Source: Nocardioidaceae bacterium
GTDB taxonomy: Bacteria; Actinomycetota; Actinomycetes; Propionibacteriales; Nocardioidaceae
Length of the DNA: 7,209 nucleotides
Assembly (NCBI GenBank): GCA_013698435.1
Contig: JACCVA010000094.1
Span: forward strand, 1-7,209
Direction: 5' to 3'
Positions 1 through 6,008 of the stretch are shown here, one piece after another. Below the pieces are notes generated by a model, which saw nothing but the letters and a program-made list of their open reading frames with translations, did no database searches and was not told the DNA's origin. The first letter of the stretch is position 1. Every line of letters begins with the position of its first letter. Made by a program: the position numbers and the translations under genes.

Positions 1-843
1 GTGCTGCAGTCGGACTGGCGCAAGCCCAAGCGCGGCCGGTCCACGCCCATCGAGGCCGATGTCGGTCTGGTGGTCGAGGAGGTCACGACGAACTGGTGCG
101 GCGAGATCGTCCGCGTCGACCGCGACCTCGGCACGCTCGAGCTCGAGGACCGGCGCGGCAAGCGGCGGACGTTCCCGCTCGGCCCCGGCTTCCTCCTCGA
201 AGGGGCACCGGTGATCCTGCTGGCACCCGCGCGCCCGGCGCCGCGCCGCGTGACACGCACCGCCTCCGGATCTGTAGCCGTCCATGGCGCCGAAGCGCGG
301 ATTGCGCACGCAAGCCGCATCTACGTCGAGGGCCGCCATGACGCCGAGCTGGTCGAGCGGGTCTGGGGCGACGACCTACGTCTCGAGGGGCTCGTGGTCG
401 AGTACCTCGAAGGCGTCGACGACCTCTCTGAGCACCTTGCCGACTTCCGGCCCGGCCCCGAGCGGCGGGTAGGCGTGCTCGTCGACCACCTGGTGCCGGG
501 CTCGAAGGAGAGCCGCATCGCTGCCTCGATCGCGAAGAGCCCACTCGGACGCCACGTGCTGATCGTCGGGCATCCCTTCGTCGACATCTGGCAAGCGGTG
601 AAGCCGGCACGGCTGGGCATCGCGGCGTGGCCGACGGTGCCGCGCAACGTCTCGTGGAAGTACGGCGTCTGCCAGCAGCTCGGCTGGCCGCACCGCGACC
701 AGGCCGACATCGCCCGGGCCTGGAAACGCATCTTGTCGAAGGTGTCGTCGTACGCCGACCTCGAACCCATCCTGCTCGGACGGGTCGAGGAGCTCATCGA
801 CTTCGTCACCACTCCACACCCCGGACCGACTCCCGTAGGCTGA
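1..843 (+). CDS. DUF3097 family protein, 5' end missing
   Basis: An actinobacterial conserved protein of unknown function (DUF3097). I recognise it from the block IYVEGRHDAELV (residues 107-118 of the visible part), then VEYLEGVDDL (133-142), GVLVDHLVPGSKES (158-171), VGHPFVDIWQAVKP (189-202) and the C-terminal DLEPILLGRVEELIDFVT. Residues 1-75 look like a small beta-rich module ending GFLLEG. The visible 280 residues are about full length for the family, but the first codon (GTG) is at the window edge and the family usually has a few residues before the LxxDWRKPK segment, so GTG is more likely an internal Val and the true start lies just upstream. The stop is TGA at 841-843; the next gene begins 24 bp later on the same strand, suggesting co-transcription. 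No signal peptide or membrane segment is seen, so it should be cytosolic. The E...D...G pattern resembles a TOPRIM fold (inference). Family assignment is confident; function is unknown. Confidence 0.9.
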   Translation: MLQSDWRKPKRGRSTPIEADVGLVVEEVTTNWCGEIVRVDRDLGTLELEDRRGKRRTFPLGPGFLLEGAPVILLAPARPAPRRVTRTASGSVAVHGAEARIAHASRIYVEGRHDAELVERVWGDDLRLEGLVVEYLEGVDDLSEHLADFRPGPERRVGVLVDHLVPGSKESRIAASIAKSPLGRHVLIVGHPFVDIWQAVKPARLGIAAWPTVPRNVSWKYGVCQQLGWPHRDQADIARAWKRILSKVSSYADLEPILLGRVEELIDFVTTPHPGPTPVG

Positions 844-853
844 AGCCTCGCTC

Positions 854-862
854 AGGGAGGAG
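854..862 (+). promoter_or_regulatory. Ribosome binding site of the DUF4870 gene
   Basis: AGGGAGGAG is a near-perfect Shine-Dalgarno sequence; its GGAGG core ends 7 nt before the ATG at 868. It fixes the start of the small membrane protein and is the strongest ribosome binding site in the window. Confidence 0.85.
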
Positions 863-867
863 CGCAG

Positions 868-1284
868 ATGACGTATCCGCCACCACCACGACCCCACGGT
901 GACTCCGACGGCACCTCGAGGTCTGATGAGGAACGCACGTGGGCGATGGCCGCACACGTCGGTGCTCTGGTGACGGCGTGGTTCGCTCTGGGGCTGATTG
1001 CGCCGCTGGTAGTGCTGGTCGTGCGTGGGGGATCGTCCGACTTCGTCCGCCGGCATGCCGTCGAGTCGCTCAACTTCCAGATCTCGCTGCTCATCTACTC
1101 CGCCGTCGGCGGAGTGGTGGCCTTCATCCTCACCATCGTTACGCTGGGGGTCGGTCTGTTGGTCATCGTCCCGCTGGTGATCGCGATCGCGGTGCTCCTT
1201 TTGATCTTCGTCATCCAGGCCGGCGTGAAGGCCAACAGCGGTGACGAGTATCGCTACCCGTTGACGATCCGCTTCATCCGCTGA
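868..1284 (+). CDS. DUF4870 domain-containing small membrane protein
   Basis: A 138-residue integral membrane protein of the DUF4870 family; its molecular function is not known. A Pro-rich, polar N-terminus (1-26, starting MTYPPPPRP) precedes three hydrophobic segments at about 31-52, 72-92 and 94-117. Between helices 1 and 2 lies the family signature FVRRHAVESLNFQ (59-71), and the protein ends with the typical KANSGDEYRYPL (121-132) and a short basic tail. Length is normal for the family. The ATG is set by an AGGGAGGAG ribosome binding site. It follows the DUF3097 gene by 24 bp on the same strand and converges with hemW, whose stop is 42 bp away. I see no promoter of its own that I would defend, so co-transcription with the DUF3097 gene is the simplest reading. 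Confidence 0.9.
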   Translation: MTYPPPPRPHGDSDGTSRSDEERTWAMAAHVGALVTAWFALGLIAPLVVLVVRGGSSDFVRRHAVESLNFQISLLIYSAVGGVVAFILTIVTLGVGLLVIVPLVIAIAVLLLIFVIQAGVKANSGDEYRYPLTIRFIR

Positions 1285-1294
1285 CCCATTGGCA

Positions 1295-1311
1295 GCTGCG
1301 ATCGCCGCAGC
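1295..1311. terminator. Small hairpin between convergent genes
   Basis: GCTGCG (1295-1300) and CGCAGC (1306-1311) form a perfect 6-bp GC-rich stem with a 5-nt loop, inside the 42-bp gap between the stops of the DUF4870 gene (1284) and hemW (1327). Its position suits a bidirectional terminator, but there is no T-tract on either side and short GC-rich hairpins arise easily in such DNA. Tentative. Confidence 0.3.
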
Positions 1312-1326
1312 GGCAGCGCGGTGTGG

Positions 1327-2580
1327 TCAAGGAAGCAAGTTGCGGACGACGGCGTCGGCAAGCAGCCGGCCACGACGGGTCAGCACCAACACCGGGCTGT
1401 CAGCCGCTGAGGTTGTCCTAGCGACGTCAGCGGCTGACAGCTCGGCGAGACCGTCACTGACAAGCGCGGGTACGGCCGCCCGGCCCGGCCCGTCGAGCGA
1501 GCCCAGCGACAGCCCGGTCACCAGCCTGGTCTCGAGCAGCACTCGCTCGACCCGTCGCGTCTCGTCATCGAGCACCTCACGCGCCGCCGCCGGGCTCACG
1601 CCGAAGGCAAGCCGGTCGGCGTACGCTGCCGGATGCTTGACGTTCCACCAGCGGGTGCCGCCCAGGTGGGAGTGCGCGCCCGGCCCGACACCCCACCAGT
1701 CGGCTCCGCGCCAGTAGCCGATGTTGTGGCGGCACCAGGCGGCGGGGCTGCGGGCCCAGTTGGACACCTCGTACCAGCAGAGCCCGGCGTCGGTGAACAA
1801 CGCGTCGACGAGCTCGTACTTGTCGGCCAGATCGTCGTCGTCGGGCATCGGCAGCTCGCCGCGACCCACCCGGCGGGCGAGGGCAGTGCCCGCCTCGACG
1901 ATGAGGGAGTACGCGCTGATGTGATCCGGATCCAGCGCCAGAGCGGCCTCGACGCTGGCCCGCCACTGGGCGAGTGACTCTCCGGGGGTGCCGTAGATGA
2001 GGTCGAGGCTGACCTGGTCGAAGCCGGCTGCCCGCGCCCAGCCGACCACGGTGGGCACACGCGCGGGGTCGTGGGTCCGGTCGAGCACCCGCAGCACCTC
2101 GGGGACCGCCGACTGCATCCCGAACGAGATGCGGTTGATGCCTCCGGCACGCAGCGCTTCAAGGCTCGCCGCCGTGACGCTGTCCGGGTTGGACTCGGTC
2201 GTCACCTCGGCGTCGGGGGCGAGCCCGAACTCGTCGTCGATCGCTCGAACGACCGCCGCGAGATCGTCAGCGGGCAACAGCGTCGGCGTACCGCCACCGA
2301 AGAAGACGGTGTCGACGGGAAGCTCACGGCTCCCGGTCACCTTGCGGGCAAGGCGAATCTCGTCGATCGCTGCCTGGGCGTACGTCGAGCGGGAGGCACC
2401 GCGGGTGTCGCCCAGCTCCGACGCGGTGTAGGTGTTGAAGTCGCAGTAGCCGCAGCGGACGGTACAGAACGGCACGTGCACGTAGAGCCCGAACGGCCGC
2501 TCCCCAACGCTCGCCAGCGCCGACGCCGGCAGCGCCCCGTCGGTGGGCGCGCCTTCACCCGGGGGGAGCGTGGACGGCAT
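1327..2580 (-). CDS. hemW: HemW, radical SAM family haem chaperone
   Basis: A 417-residue radical-SAM protein of the HemN/HemW group. HemW proteins bind haem and are thought to deliver it to respiratory enzymes; they were long misannotated as oxygen-independent coproporphyrinogen III oxidase. Visible marks: the [4Fe-4S] CxxxCxxC motif at C39, C43, C46 (HVPFCTVRCGYCDF), the SAM-contacting GGGTP (95-99), ESNPDS (129-134), RISFGMQS (150-157), YEVSNWA (270-276) and the HNxxYW motif (285-290), a feature of HemW used to tell it from true HemN, followed by GPGAHS (299-304). The start MPSTLPPGEG matches actinobacterial HemW N-termini and has a GAGAGG ribosome binding site 8 nt upstream. The 3' end carries a perfect inverted repeat that makes the protein repeat SAAD twice (about residues 380-392). 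HemW is commonly near DUF3097 genes in actinomycetes, as here. Transcription probably starts in its long 216-bp upstream gap. Confidence 0.95.
   Translation of the reverse strand: MPSTLPPGEGAPTDGALPASALASVGERPFGLYVHVPFCTVRCGYCDFNTYTASELGDTRGASRSTYAQAAIDEIRLARKVTGSRELPVDTVFFGGGTPTLLPADDLAAVVRAIDDEFGLAPDAEVTTESNPDSVTAASLEALRAGGINRISFGMQSAVPEVLRVLDRTHDPARVPTVVGWARAAGFDQVSLDLIYGTPGESLAQWRASVEAALALDPDHISAYSLIVEAGTALARRVGRGELPMPDDDDLADKYELVDALFTDAGLCWYEVSNWARSPAAWCRHNIGYWRGADWWGVGPGAHSHLGGTRWWNVKHPAAYADRLAFGVSPAAAREVLDDETRRVERVLLETRLVTGLSLGSLDGPGRAAVPALVSDGLAELSAADVARTTSAADSPVLVLTRRGRLLADAVVRNLLP
1396..1441. repeat. Perfect 15-bp inverted repeat inside the hemW 3' end
   Basis: GCTGTCAGCCGCTGA (1396-1410) is exactly reverse-complementary to TCAGCGGCTGACAGC (1427-1441), with a 16-nt spacer. 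Each arm also contains an odd palindrome, TCAGC-S-GCTGA (1400-1410 and 1427-1437; centres 27 bp apart), so the arms match in both direct and inverted sense. The spacer can extend the stem by four to five pairs after one mismatch (1412-1415 with 1422-1425). It is coding in hemW and yields SAAD twice. It lies 112 nt past the stop of the convergent DUF4870 gene. Function unknown. Confidence 0.85.
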
Positions 2581-2588
2581 ACCCCTAT

Positions 2589-2594
2589 CCTCTC
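2589..2594 (-). promoter_or_regulatory. Ribosome binding site of hemW
   Basis: On the minus strand GAGAGG lies 8 nt before the ATG at 2580, supporting that start over any internal one. A second purine run (GGGG at 2582-2585) is too close to the ATG to serve. Confidence 0.65.
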
Positions 2595-2649
2595 AGGCTC
2601 GCGCTGGCCAGGCGCCGCGCCCAAACGCCCCCGCCTCCCGCTCGCACCT

Positions 2650-2677
2650 CCCGCCCACGCCCCCGCCCGCGCCTCCC
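2650..2677 (-). promoter_or_regulatory. G-quadruplex motif in the hemW leader
   Basis: Read on the minus strand this segment holds five runs of three or more G (2675-2677, 2666-2668, 2660-2664, 2654-2656, 2650-2652) separated by loops of 6, 1, 3 and 1 nt, which fits the canonical G3+N1-7 quadruplex pattern. It lies about 70-97 nt upstream of the hemW ATG on the coding strand, so it could form in the leader RNA if transcription starts upstream of it. The whole stretch 2620-2680 is strongly strand-biased, and CGGGAGG occurs three times in it on the minus strand. Folding and any regulatory role are inference. Confidence 0.45.
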
Positions 2678-2683
2678 GGAAAC

Positions 2684-2732
2684 GCGGGGATACTGCAGCC
2701 CGGTCTCGGCGTGTCGGGCTGCGCTTCCCCGC
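2684..2732 (-). terminator. Two-part stem-loop between ligase and hemW
   Basis: An inner perfect 8-bp stem GCAGCCCG/CGGGCTGC (2695-2702 with 2715-2722, 12-nt loop) sits inside an outer 7-bp stem GCGGGGA/TCCCCGC (2684-2690 with 2726-2732), separated by a 4/3-nt internal loop. It lies 64 nt beyond the ligase stop in the direction of transcription, and about 100 nt before hemW. It could be a terminator for the ligase transcript or a leader structure for hemW. No T-tract follows, which is common for hairpins in GC-rich genomes but leaves the role open. Confidence 0.45.
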
Positions 2733-2789
2733 AATTCGCCGGAGGGGCAGGTCCCTACCTTCCCGCAACTGCCGGGAGGGCACGGACCC
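2727..2789. repeat. Two imperfect tandem repeats, period about 34 bp
   Basis: The copies at about 2727-2755 and 2761-2789 share CCCGCAA, then GCCGG, then AGGG followed by GCA, and finally CCC, with one single-base gap on each side. They lie directly after the ligase stop in non-coding DNA; the first copy shares bases with the outer arm of the neighbouring stem-loop. They could be duplicated terminator hairpins or binding sites. I recognise no known repeat family. Confidence 0.45.
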
Positions 2790-2796
2790 GAGGTCG

Positions 2797-4617
2797 TCAG
2801 GTGTAGAGGGCGTCGAGCTCGCTCTTGTAGTGCTCCTCCACGACCTTGCGTTTCACCTTCAGGCTGGGGGTGATCTCGCCCGCTTCGAGCGACAGGTCGC
2901 GCTCGAGGATGATGAACCTCTTGATCGACTCCCAGCGGTTCAGCTTGGCGTTGAGCTGGTCGACATACCCCTGCACCATGGACCGCGCCTCGTCGGAGGT
3001 GACGATCTCGCTGTAGCTCTTGCCACCAAGCCCGTTCTTGGCCGCCCAGCCCTCGATGGACTCCGGGTCGAGCGTGACGATGGCGGAGACGAAGTTCCGC
3101 TCGTTGCCATGCACGACGAACTGGCTGGCATACGGGCAGACCGACTTGAACGTGCCCTCGATGAACTGTGGTGCGACGTACTTGCCGCCGGACGTCTTGA
3201 ACAGGTCCTTCTTGCGGTCGGTGATGCGGACGAAGCCTTCGTCGTCGATCTCGGCGATATCGCCGGTGCGTAACCAGCCGTCCTGGAGCGCCTCAGCGGT
3301 GGCGTCGTCGTTGTTGTGGTAACCGTCCATGACACCAGGACCGTTGATCAGCAGCTCGCCGTCGTCGGCGATCTTCATCTCGGTGGCGTCGAAAGGTTGG
3401 CCGACCGTACCGAACTTGTAATAGCTGGGACGATTCAGGGCTGTTCCGGCGGAGGTCTCGGTGAGGCCATACCCCTCGAGGATCAAGATGCCGGCGGCAT
3501 GGAACCACTCGGCGATGTCGCGGTTCAGGGCGGCGGACCCGGAGATGAAGAAGCGGACCCGGCCGCCGAAGCGCTCACGGATCTTGGCGAAGACCAGCCG
3601 GTCGAACACCGCCTGCTGCGCTGCAAGGTGCGGAGGCACCTTCTCGCCGGCGAGCTTGTGGCGCGAGACCTCTCTGCCGACCGTGAAGGCACGGTCGAAG
3701 ATCTTCTTCTTAAGGCCGCCCTCATCGGAGGTCATGGTGTTGATGCGCGCGTGCGCCTTTTCGAAGATGCGCGGTGCTGCGCCCATGAAGGTGGGTCGGA
3801 TCACGGCCAGGTTGTCGATGATCTTGTCGACGCGCCCGTCGATCGCGGTAGGGAACCCGATCGCCAGCTGTGCCGCCAGCAACACCTTGCCGAAGGAGTG
3901 CGCCAGCGGAAGCCAGAGGTATTGCACGTCGTCGACCGACAAGATGTCCTGCACCTGCACGACCATGCCCTCGTAGGTCCAGGCCGAGTGGCGCAGCCGG
4001 ACCCCCTTGGGGCGCCCGGTCGTCCCTGACGTGTAGATGAGCGTGGCGAGGCTGTCAGCCGCTGTCGCGTCGACCCGGGCGGTCACGGCATCCGACTGCT
4101 GGGCGAGGAGCTGGTCACCGAGGTGCTCGAGCTCCTCGAGTCCGATCACCCAGCCGCCATCCGGCGTACCGTCGAAGACGACGACCTTGGAGACCGCGGG
4201 CAGGTCCGCGCGGCGGTCACGCAGCTTCTCGACCTGTGCGTCGTCCTCGGCGAAGACGACACGGGAGTCGGAGTCGCCAACGATGAACGCGACGTCGTCG
4301 GACATCGAGGAGGGATAGACCGTCGTCGTCGCGGCTCCCGCCGACATGATGGCGAGGTCAGCCAGGATCCACTCGACGCGGGTGCCCGACGCGATCGCGA
4401 CACGTTGCTCGGGCTCGACCCCCAGCGCAATCAGACCAGCAGCAATCGTCGTGACCCGGTTGCCCGTCTCTCGCCAGGTCATCGACTCCCACGTGTCGCC
4501 GACGGGGAAGCTGTACGCCTCGCGGTCCGGCGTCGCCTCCACCCGGTCGAAGAACATCCGGCCGAGCGACTGCGGCCGACTTTGCAGGGTCGCTTCAACG
4601 TCAGAGCGGGCTGCCAT
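2797..4617 (-). CDS. Long-chain fatty-acid CoA ligase (AMP-forming)
   Basis: A 606-residue member of the adenylate-forming (ANL) enzyme family, most like bacterial long-chain acyl-CoA synthetases: fatty acid + ATP + CoA gives acyl-CoA + AMP + PPi. Visible motifs: the P-loop-like YTSGTTGRPKG (195-205), LPLAHSFG (236-243), GAAPRIFEK (279-287), the A5 motif EGYGLTETSAG (381-391), TGD (451-453), the hinge block ITDRKKDLFKTSGGKY (465-480) and, near the end, ITPSLKVKRK (582-591), whose K587 should be the adenylation lysine. Length and motif order are complete, so the enzyme should be active. No signal peptide or membrane segment is seen. The exact chain length cannot be read from sequence, and I give no FadD number. 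The ATG at 4617 has no Shine-Dalgarno sequence; a TAnnnT -10 box fits a leaderless start there. It follows the methyltransferase gene by 60 bp. Confidence 0.9.
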   Translation of the reverse strand: MAARSDVEATLQSRPQSLGRMFFDRVEATPDREAYSFPVGDTWESMTWRETGNRVTTIAAGLIALGVEPEQRVAIASGTRVEWILADLAIMSAGAATTTVYPSSMSDDVAFIVGDSDSRVVFAEDDAQVEKLRDRRADLPAVSKVVVFDGTPDGGWVIGLEELEHLGDQLLAQQSDAVTARVDATAADSLATLIYTSGTTGRPKGVRLRHSAWTYEGMVVQVQDILSVDDVQYLWLPLAHSFGKVLLAAQLAIGFPTAIDGRVDKIIDNLAVIRPTFMGAAPRIFEKAHARINTMTSDEGGLKKKIFDRAFTVGREVSRHKLAGEKVPPHLAAQQAVFDRLVFAKIRERFGGRVRFFISGSAALNRDIAEWFHAAGILILEGYGLTETSAGTALNRPSYYKFGTVGQPFDATEMKIADDGELLINGPGVMDGYHNNDDATAEALQDGWLRTGDIAEIDDEGFVRITDRKKDLFKTSGGKYVAPQFIEGTFKSVCPYASQFVVHGNERNFVSAIVTLDPESIEGWAAKNGLGGKSYSEIVTSDEARSMVQGYVDQLNAKLNRWESIKRFIILERDLSLEAGEITPSLKVKRKVVEEHYKSELDALYT

Positions 4618-4665
4618 GTGAGAACGGTAGAGCAGCGGGATACCCAGCGGTAGTTCTGCGGGTAC
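4618..4665 (-). promoter_or_regulatory. Candidate leaderless promoter and operator of the acyl-CoA ligase
   Basis: On the minus strand TACCGT (4624-4629) occupies positions -12 to -7 relative to the ligase ATG, exactly where an actinobacterial -10 box (TAnnnT) sits for a leaderless mRNA, and no Shine-Dalgarno is present. The box ends one copy of a 23-bp-period direct repeat: on the plus strand CGGTAG-N4-GCGGG-A-TAC (4625-4643) and CGGTAG-N4-GCGGG-TAC (4648-4665). The second copy puts TACCGC at the -35 position (4647-4652), which is not a TTGAC match, so an activator or alternative factor could be needed. Repeats overlapping a -10 suit an operator. All of this is inference from pattern. Confidence 0.45.
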
Positions 4666-4677
4666 GTCGAGGCGTTC

Positions 4678-5298
4678 TCACGCCGACCGGGCGTGCACCG
4701 AGACGGCGTACCCTGGCTGGCCGTCGTACGGCGTCCGCTCCCATGTGGCGAATCGTTCGCGCAGCACGAGCCCGGCATCCACGCACCAGCCGTCGTAGTC
4801 GTCGAGGGTGACAGGCACGTCGTCGAGCGGAAGGTGCTCGACGTCGAGCCCGAACCCGGCCACGAGAAACCCGTCCGCGGCCAGGCAACCGGCGAGTCGG
4901 CGTACGACGTCGGCCTCGGTGCCCCCCGAGAGCAACGGGACGAGGTTTCCCGCCGCGAGGACGACGTCGAAACCGCCCTCGAAGGCGGGCTCATCAGGTT
5001 CGAGCGCCGCCAGGTCACGCAGCAGCCAGGCTCCGTTCGGGTCGTGCCGGCGTGCAACTGTGAGCATCGAGGGCTCCACGTCGACGCCGACGACCTCGTA
5101 CCCGCGTCGTCGTAGCTCGATGCCCACCCGGCCGCTGCCACAGCCCGCATCGAGCACCCGGACCGGGGGCTGCCGGATCAGACCGGCTACGAAGTCAGCC
5201 TCACCGTGTACGTCCTGACCCGTCTCGGCCCATGCAGCCATCCGGGCGTCGTAGTCCTCGCCGGAATCGGCGCCCGCGACGCGTGACCATCTGGTCAT
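4678..5298 (-). CDS. Class I SAM-dependent methyltransferase
   Basis: A 206-residue Rossmann-fold methyltransferase. It shows motif I VLDAGCGSGRVG (48-59, the SAM-binding Gly-rich loop), the acidic end of strand 2 in GVDVEPSML (71-79, D73 expected to contact the SAM ribose) and FDVVLAAGN for the strand-4 motif. An N-terminal YDARMAAW segment is typical of small cytosolic members of the Methyltransf_11/25 type. The substrate cannot be predicted. I chose ATG at 5298 because an upstream in-frame GTG (5391) would overlap the MOSC gene by about 70 bp and add a basic, unconserved-looking extension; a weak GGCGGG lies 7 nt before 5298. It begins 22 bp after the MOSC stop, so the two are probably co-transcribed. 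Its stop codon lies within an inverted repeat shared with the ligase start region. Confidence 0.85.
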   Translation of the reverse strand: MTRWSRVAGADSGEDYDARMAAWAETGQDVHGEADFVAGLIRQPPVRVLDAGCGSGRVGIELRRRGYEVVGVDVEPSMLTVARRHDPNGAWLLRDLAALEPDEPAFEGGFDVVLAAGNLVPLLSGGTEADVVRRLAGCLAADGFLVAGFGLDVEHLPLDDVPVTLDDYDGWCVDAGLVLRERFATWERTPYDGQPGYAVSVHARSA

Positions 5299-5320
5299 CG
5301 TCGCACCCGCCGTGTCCCGC

Positions 5321-5986
5321 TCACGACGTGGCGCCCAGCTTGTCGGCAGCTTTCTGCGCCGCCGCCCTCGGCTTGGGTGGCAGCGCGTCACCCGCCTCGA
5401 GCAGCCGCGGGAGCAGCGACCGGTCGGTGCTGAAGGCCTTGAACATCATCGACACCGTCACATCGTGGTCCGGCCGGTAGACGACGGTGATCGGATCGCC
5501 GGCGGTGATGTATCCCGGCTCGAGGACTCGAAGGTAGGGACCAGGACGTCCCTCCGCAGCGAACCGCTTCACCCACGCCTTGGCGTCGAAGCCGGACAGG
5601 CCCATCCAGCGCTTGAAGACGTTGCACGGGATCCGCACCTCAACCACCTCGAAGAGCGTGCTGCCGATCCGCCACCGCTCCCCTATCAGCGACTCGTTGA
5701 TGTCGATGCCCGACGTCGTGAGGTTCTCGGCGAACTGACCGTTGTCGATGGGCCGGCCGAGCCGCTCGGACCAGAGGTCGAGATCTTCACGAGCAAACGC
5801 ATAGACCGCCTGATAGACGCCGCCGTGATATTTCTTGTCGGCGACGTCGTCGCCGTCAACGCCCAGCTCGTGCACCCGGACGGGACCGGTGACGGCCCGC
5901 TTCATGATGGAGGTCGCCCCGACGGGGTTGGCCCAGTCGACGGCCACGGGGGTGCCCACGTTGATCGAGAGCACTCGGGCCGTCAT
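5321..5986 (-). CDS. MOSC domain-containing protein, YiiM-like
   Basis: A 221-residue MOSC protein resembling YiiM. MOSC domains bind the molybdenum cofactor; E. coli YiiM takes part in reducing N-hydroxylated bases, though the substrate here is unknown. Visible: the N-terminal LSINVG strand, DKKYHGGVYQAVYAFARED (50-68), the family block GQFAENLTTSGIDINES (83-99), IGERWRIG (101-108) and VRIPCNVF (117-124), whose C121 matches the conserved cofactor-ligating cysteine. The C-terminal part from about 170 (VTVSMMFKAF onward) fits the small helical YiiM-type domain. I chose the ATG at 5986 because GAGGA lies 7 nt upstream; the alternative GTG at 6016 falls in a terminator hairpin. No signal peptide, so cytosolic. 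It precedes the methyltransferase by 22 bp and follows the helicase gene by 98 bp with a hairpin between. Confidence 0.9.
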   Translation of the reverse strand: MTARVLSINVGTPVAVDWANPVGATSIMKRAVTGPVRVHELGVDGDDVADKKYHGGVYQAVYAFAREDLDLWSERLGRPIDNGQFAENLTTSGIDINESLIGERWRIGSTLFEVVEVRIPCNVFKRWMGLSGFDAKAWVKRFAAEGRPGPYLRVLEPGYITAGDPITVVYRPDHDVTVSMMFKAFSTDRSLLPRLLEAGDALPPKPRAAAQKAADKLGATS

Positions 5987-5993
5987 GGGCACA

Positions 5994-5998
5994 TCCTC
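5994..5998 (-). promoter_or_regulatory. Ribosome binding site of the MOSC gene
   Basis: On the minus strand GAGGA sits 7 nt before the ATG at 5986. It decides in favour of this start over the in-frame GTG 30 nt further upstream, which has no such site. Confidence 0.75.
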
Positions 5999-6008
5999 GC
6001 AAACCGGA

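Noticed and set aside
813..841. Possible promoter for the DUF4870 gene (TCCACA and TAGGCT, 17 bp apart)
   Set aside because: Only the loose TAnnnT and four of six -35 bases match, it lies in the coding end of the DUF3097 gene, and such matches are common by chance.
376..1056. 226-codon open frame on the minus strand
   Set aside because: It is antisense to the DUF3097 and DUF4870 genes, crosses their boundary and shows no motif.
2071..3273. 400-codon open frame on the plus strand
   Set aside because: It spans the antisense of hemW, the non-coding gap and the ligase 3' end, with no recognisable domain; the minus-strand genes carry clear family motifs throughout.
5299..5391. N-terminal extension of the methyltransferase from a GTG at 5391
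   Set aside because: It would overlap the MOSC gene by about 70 bp and adds an Arg-rich segment reading as out-of-frame DNA; the ATG at 5298 fits the family and the spacing.
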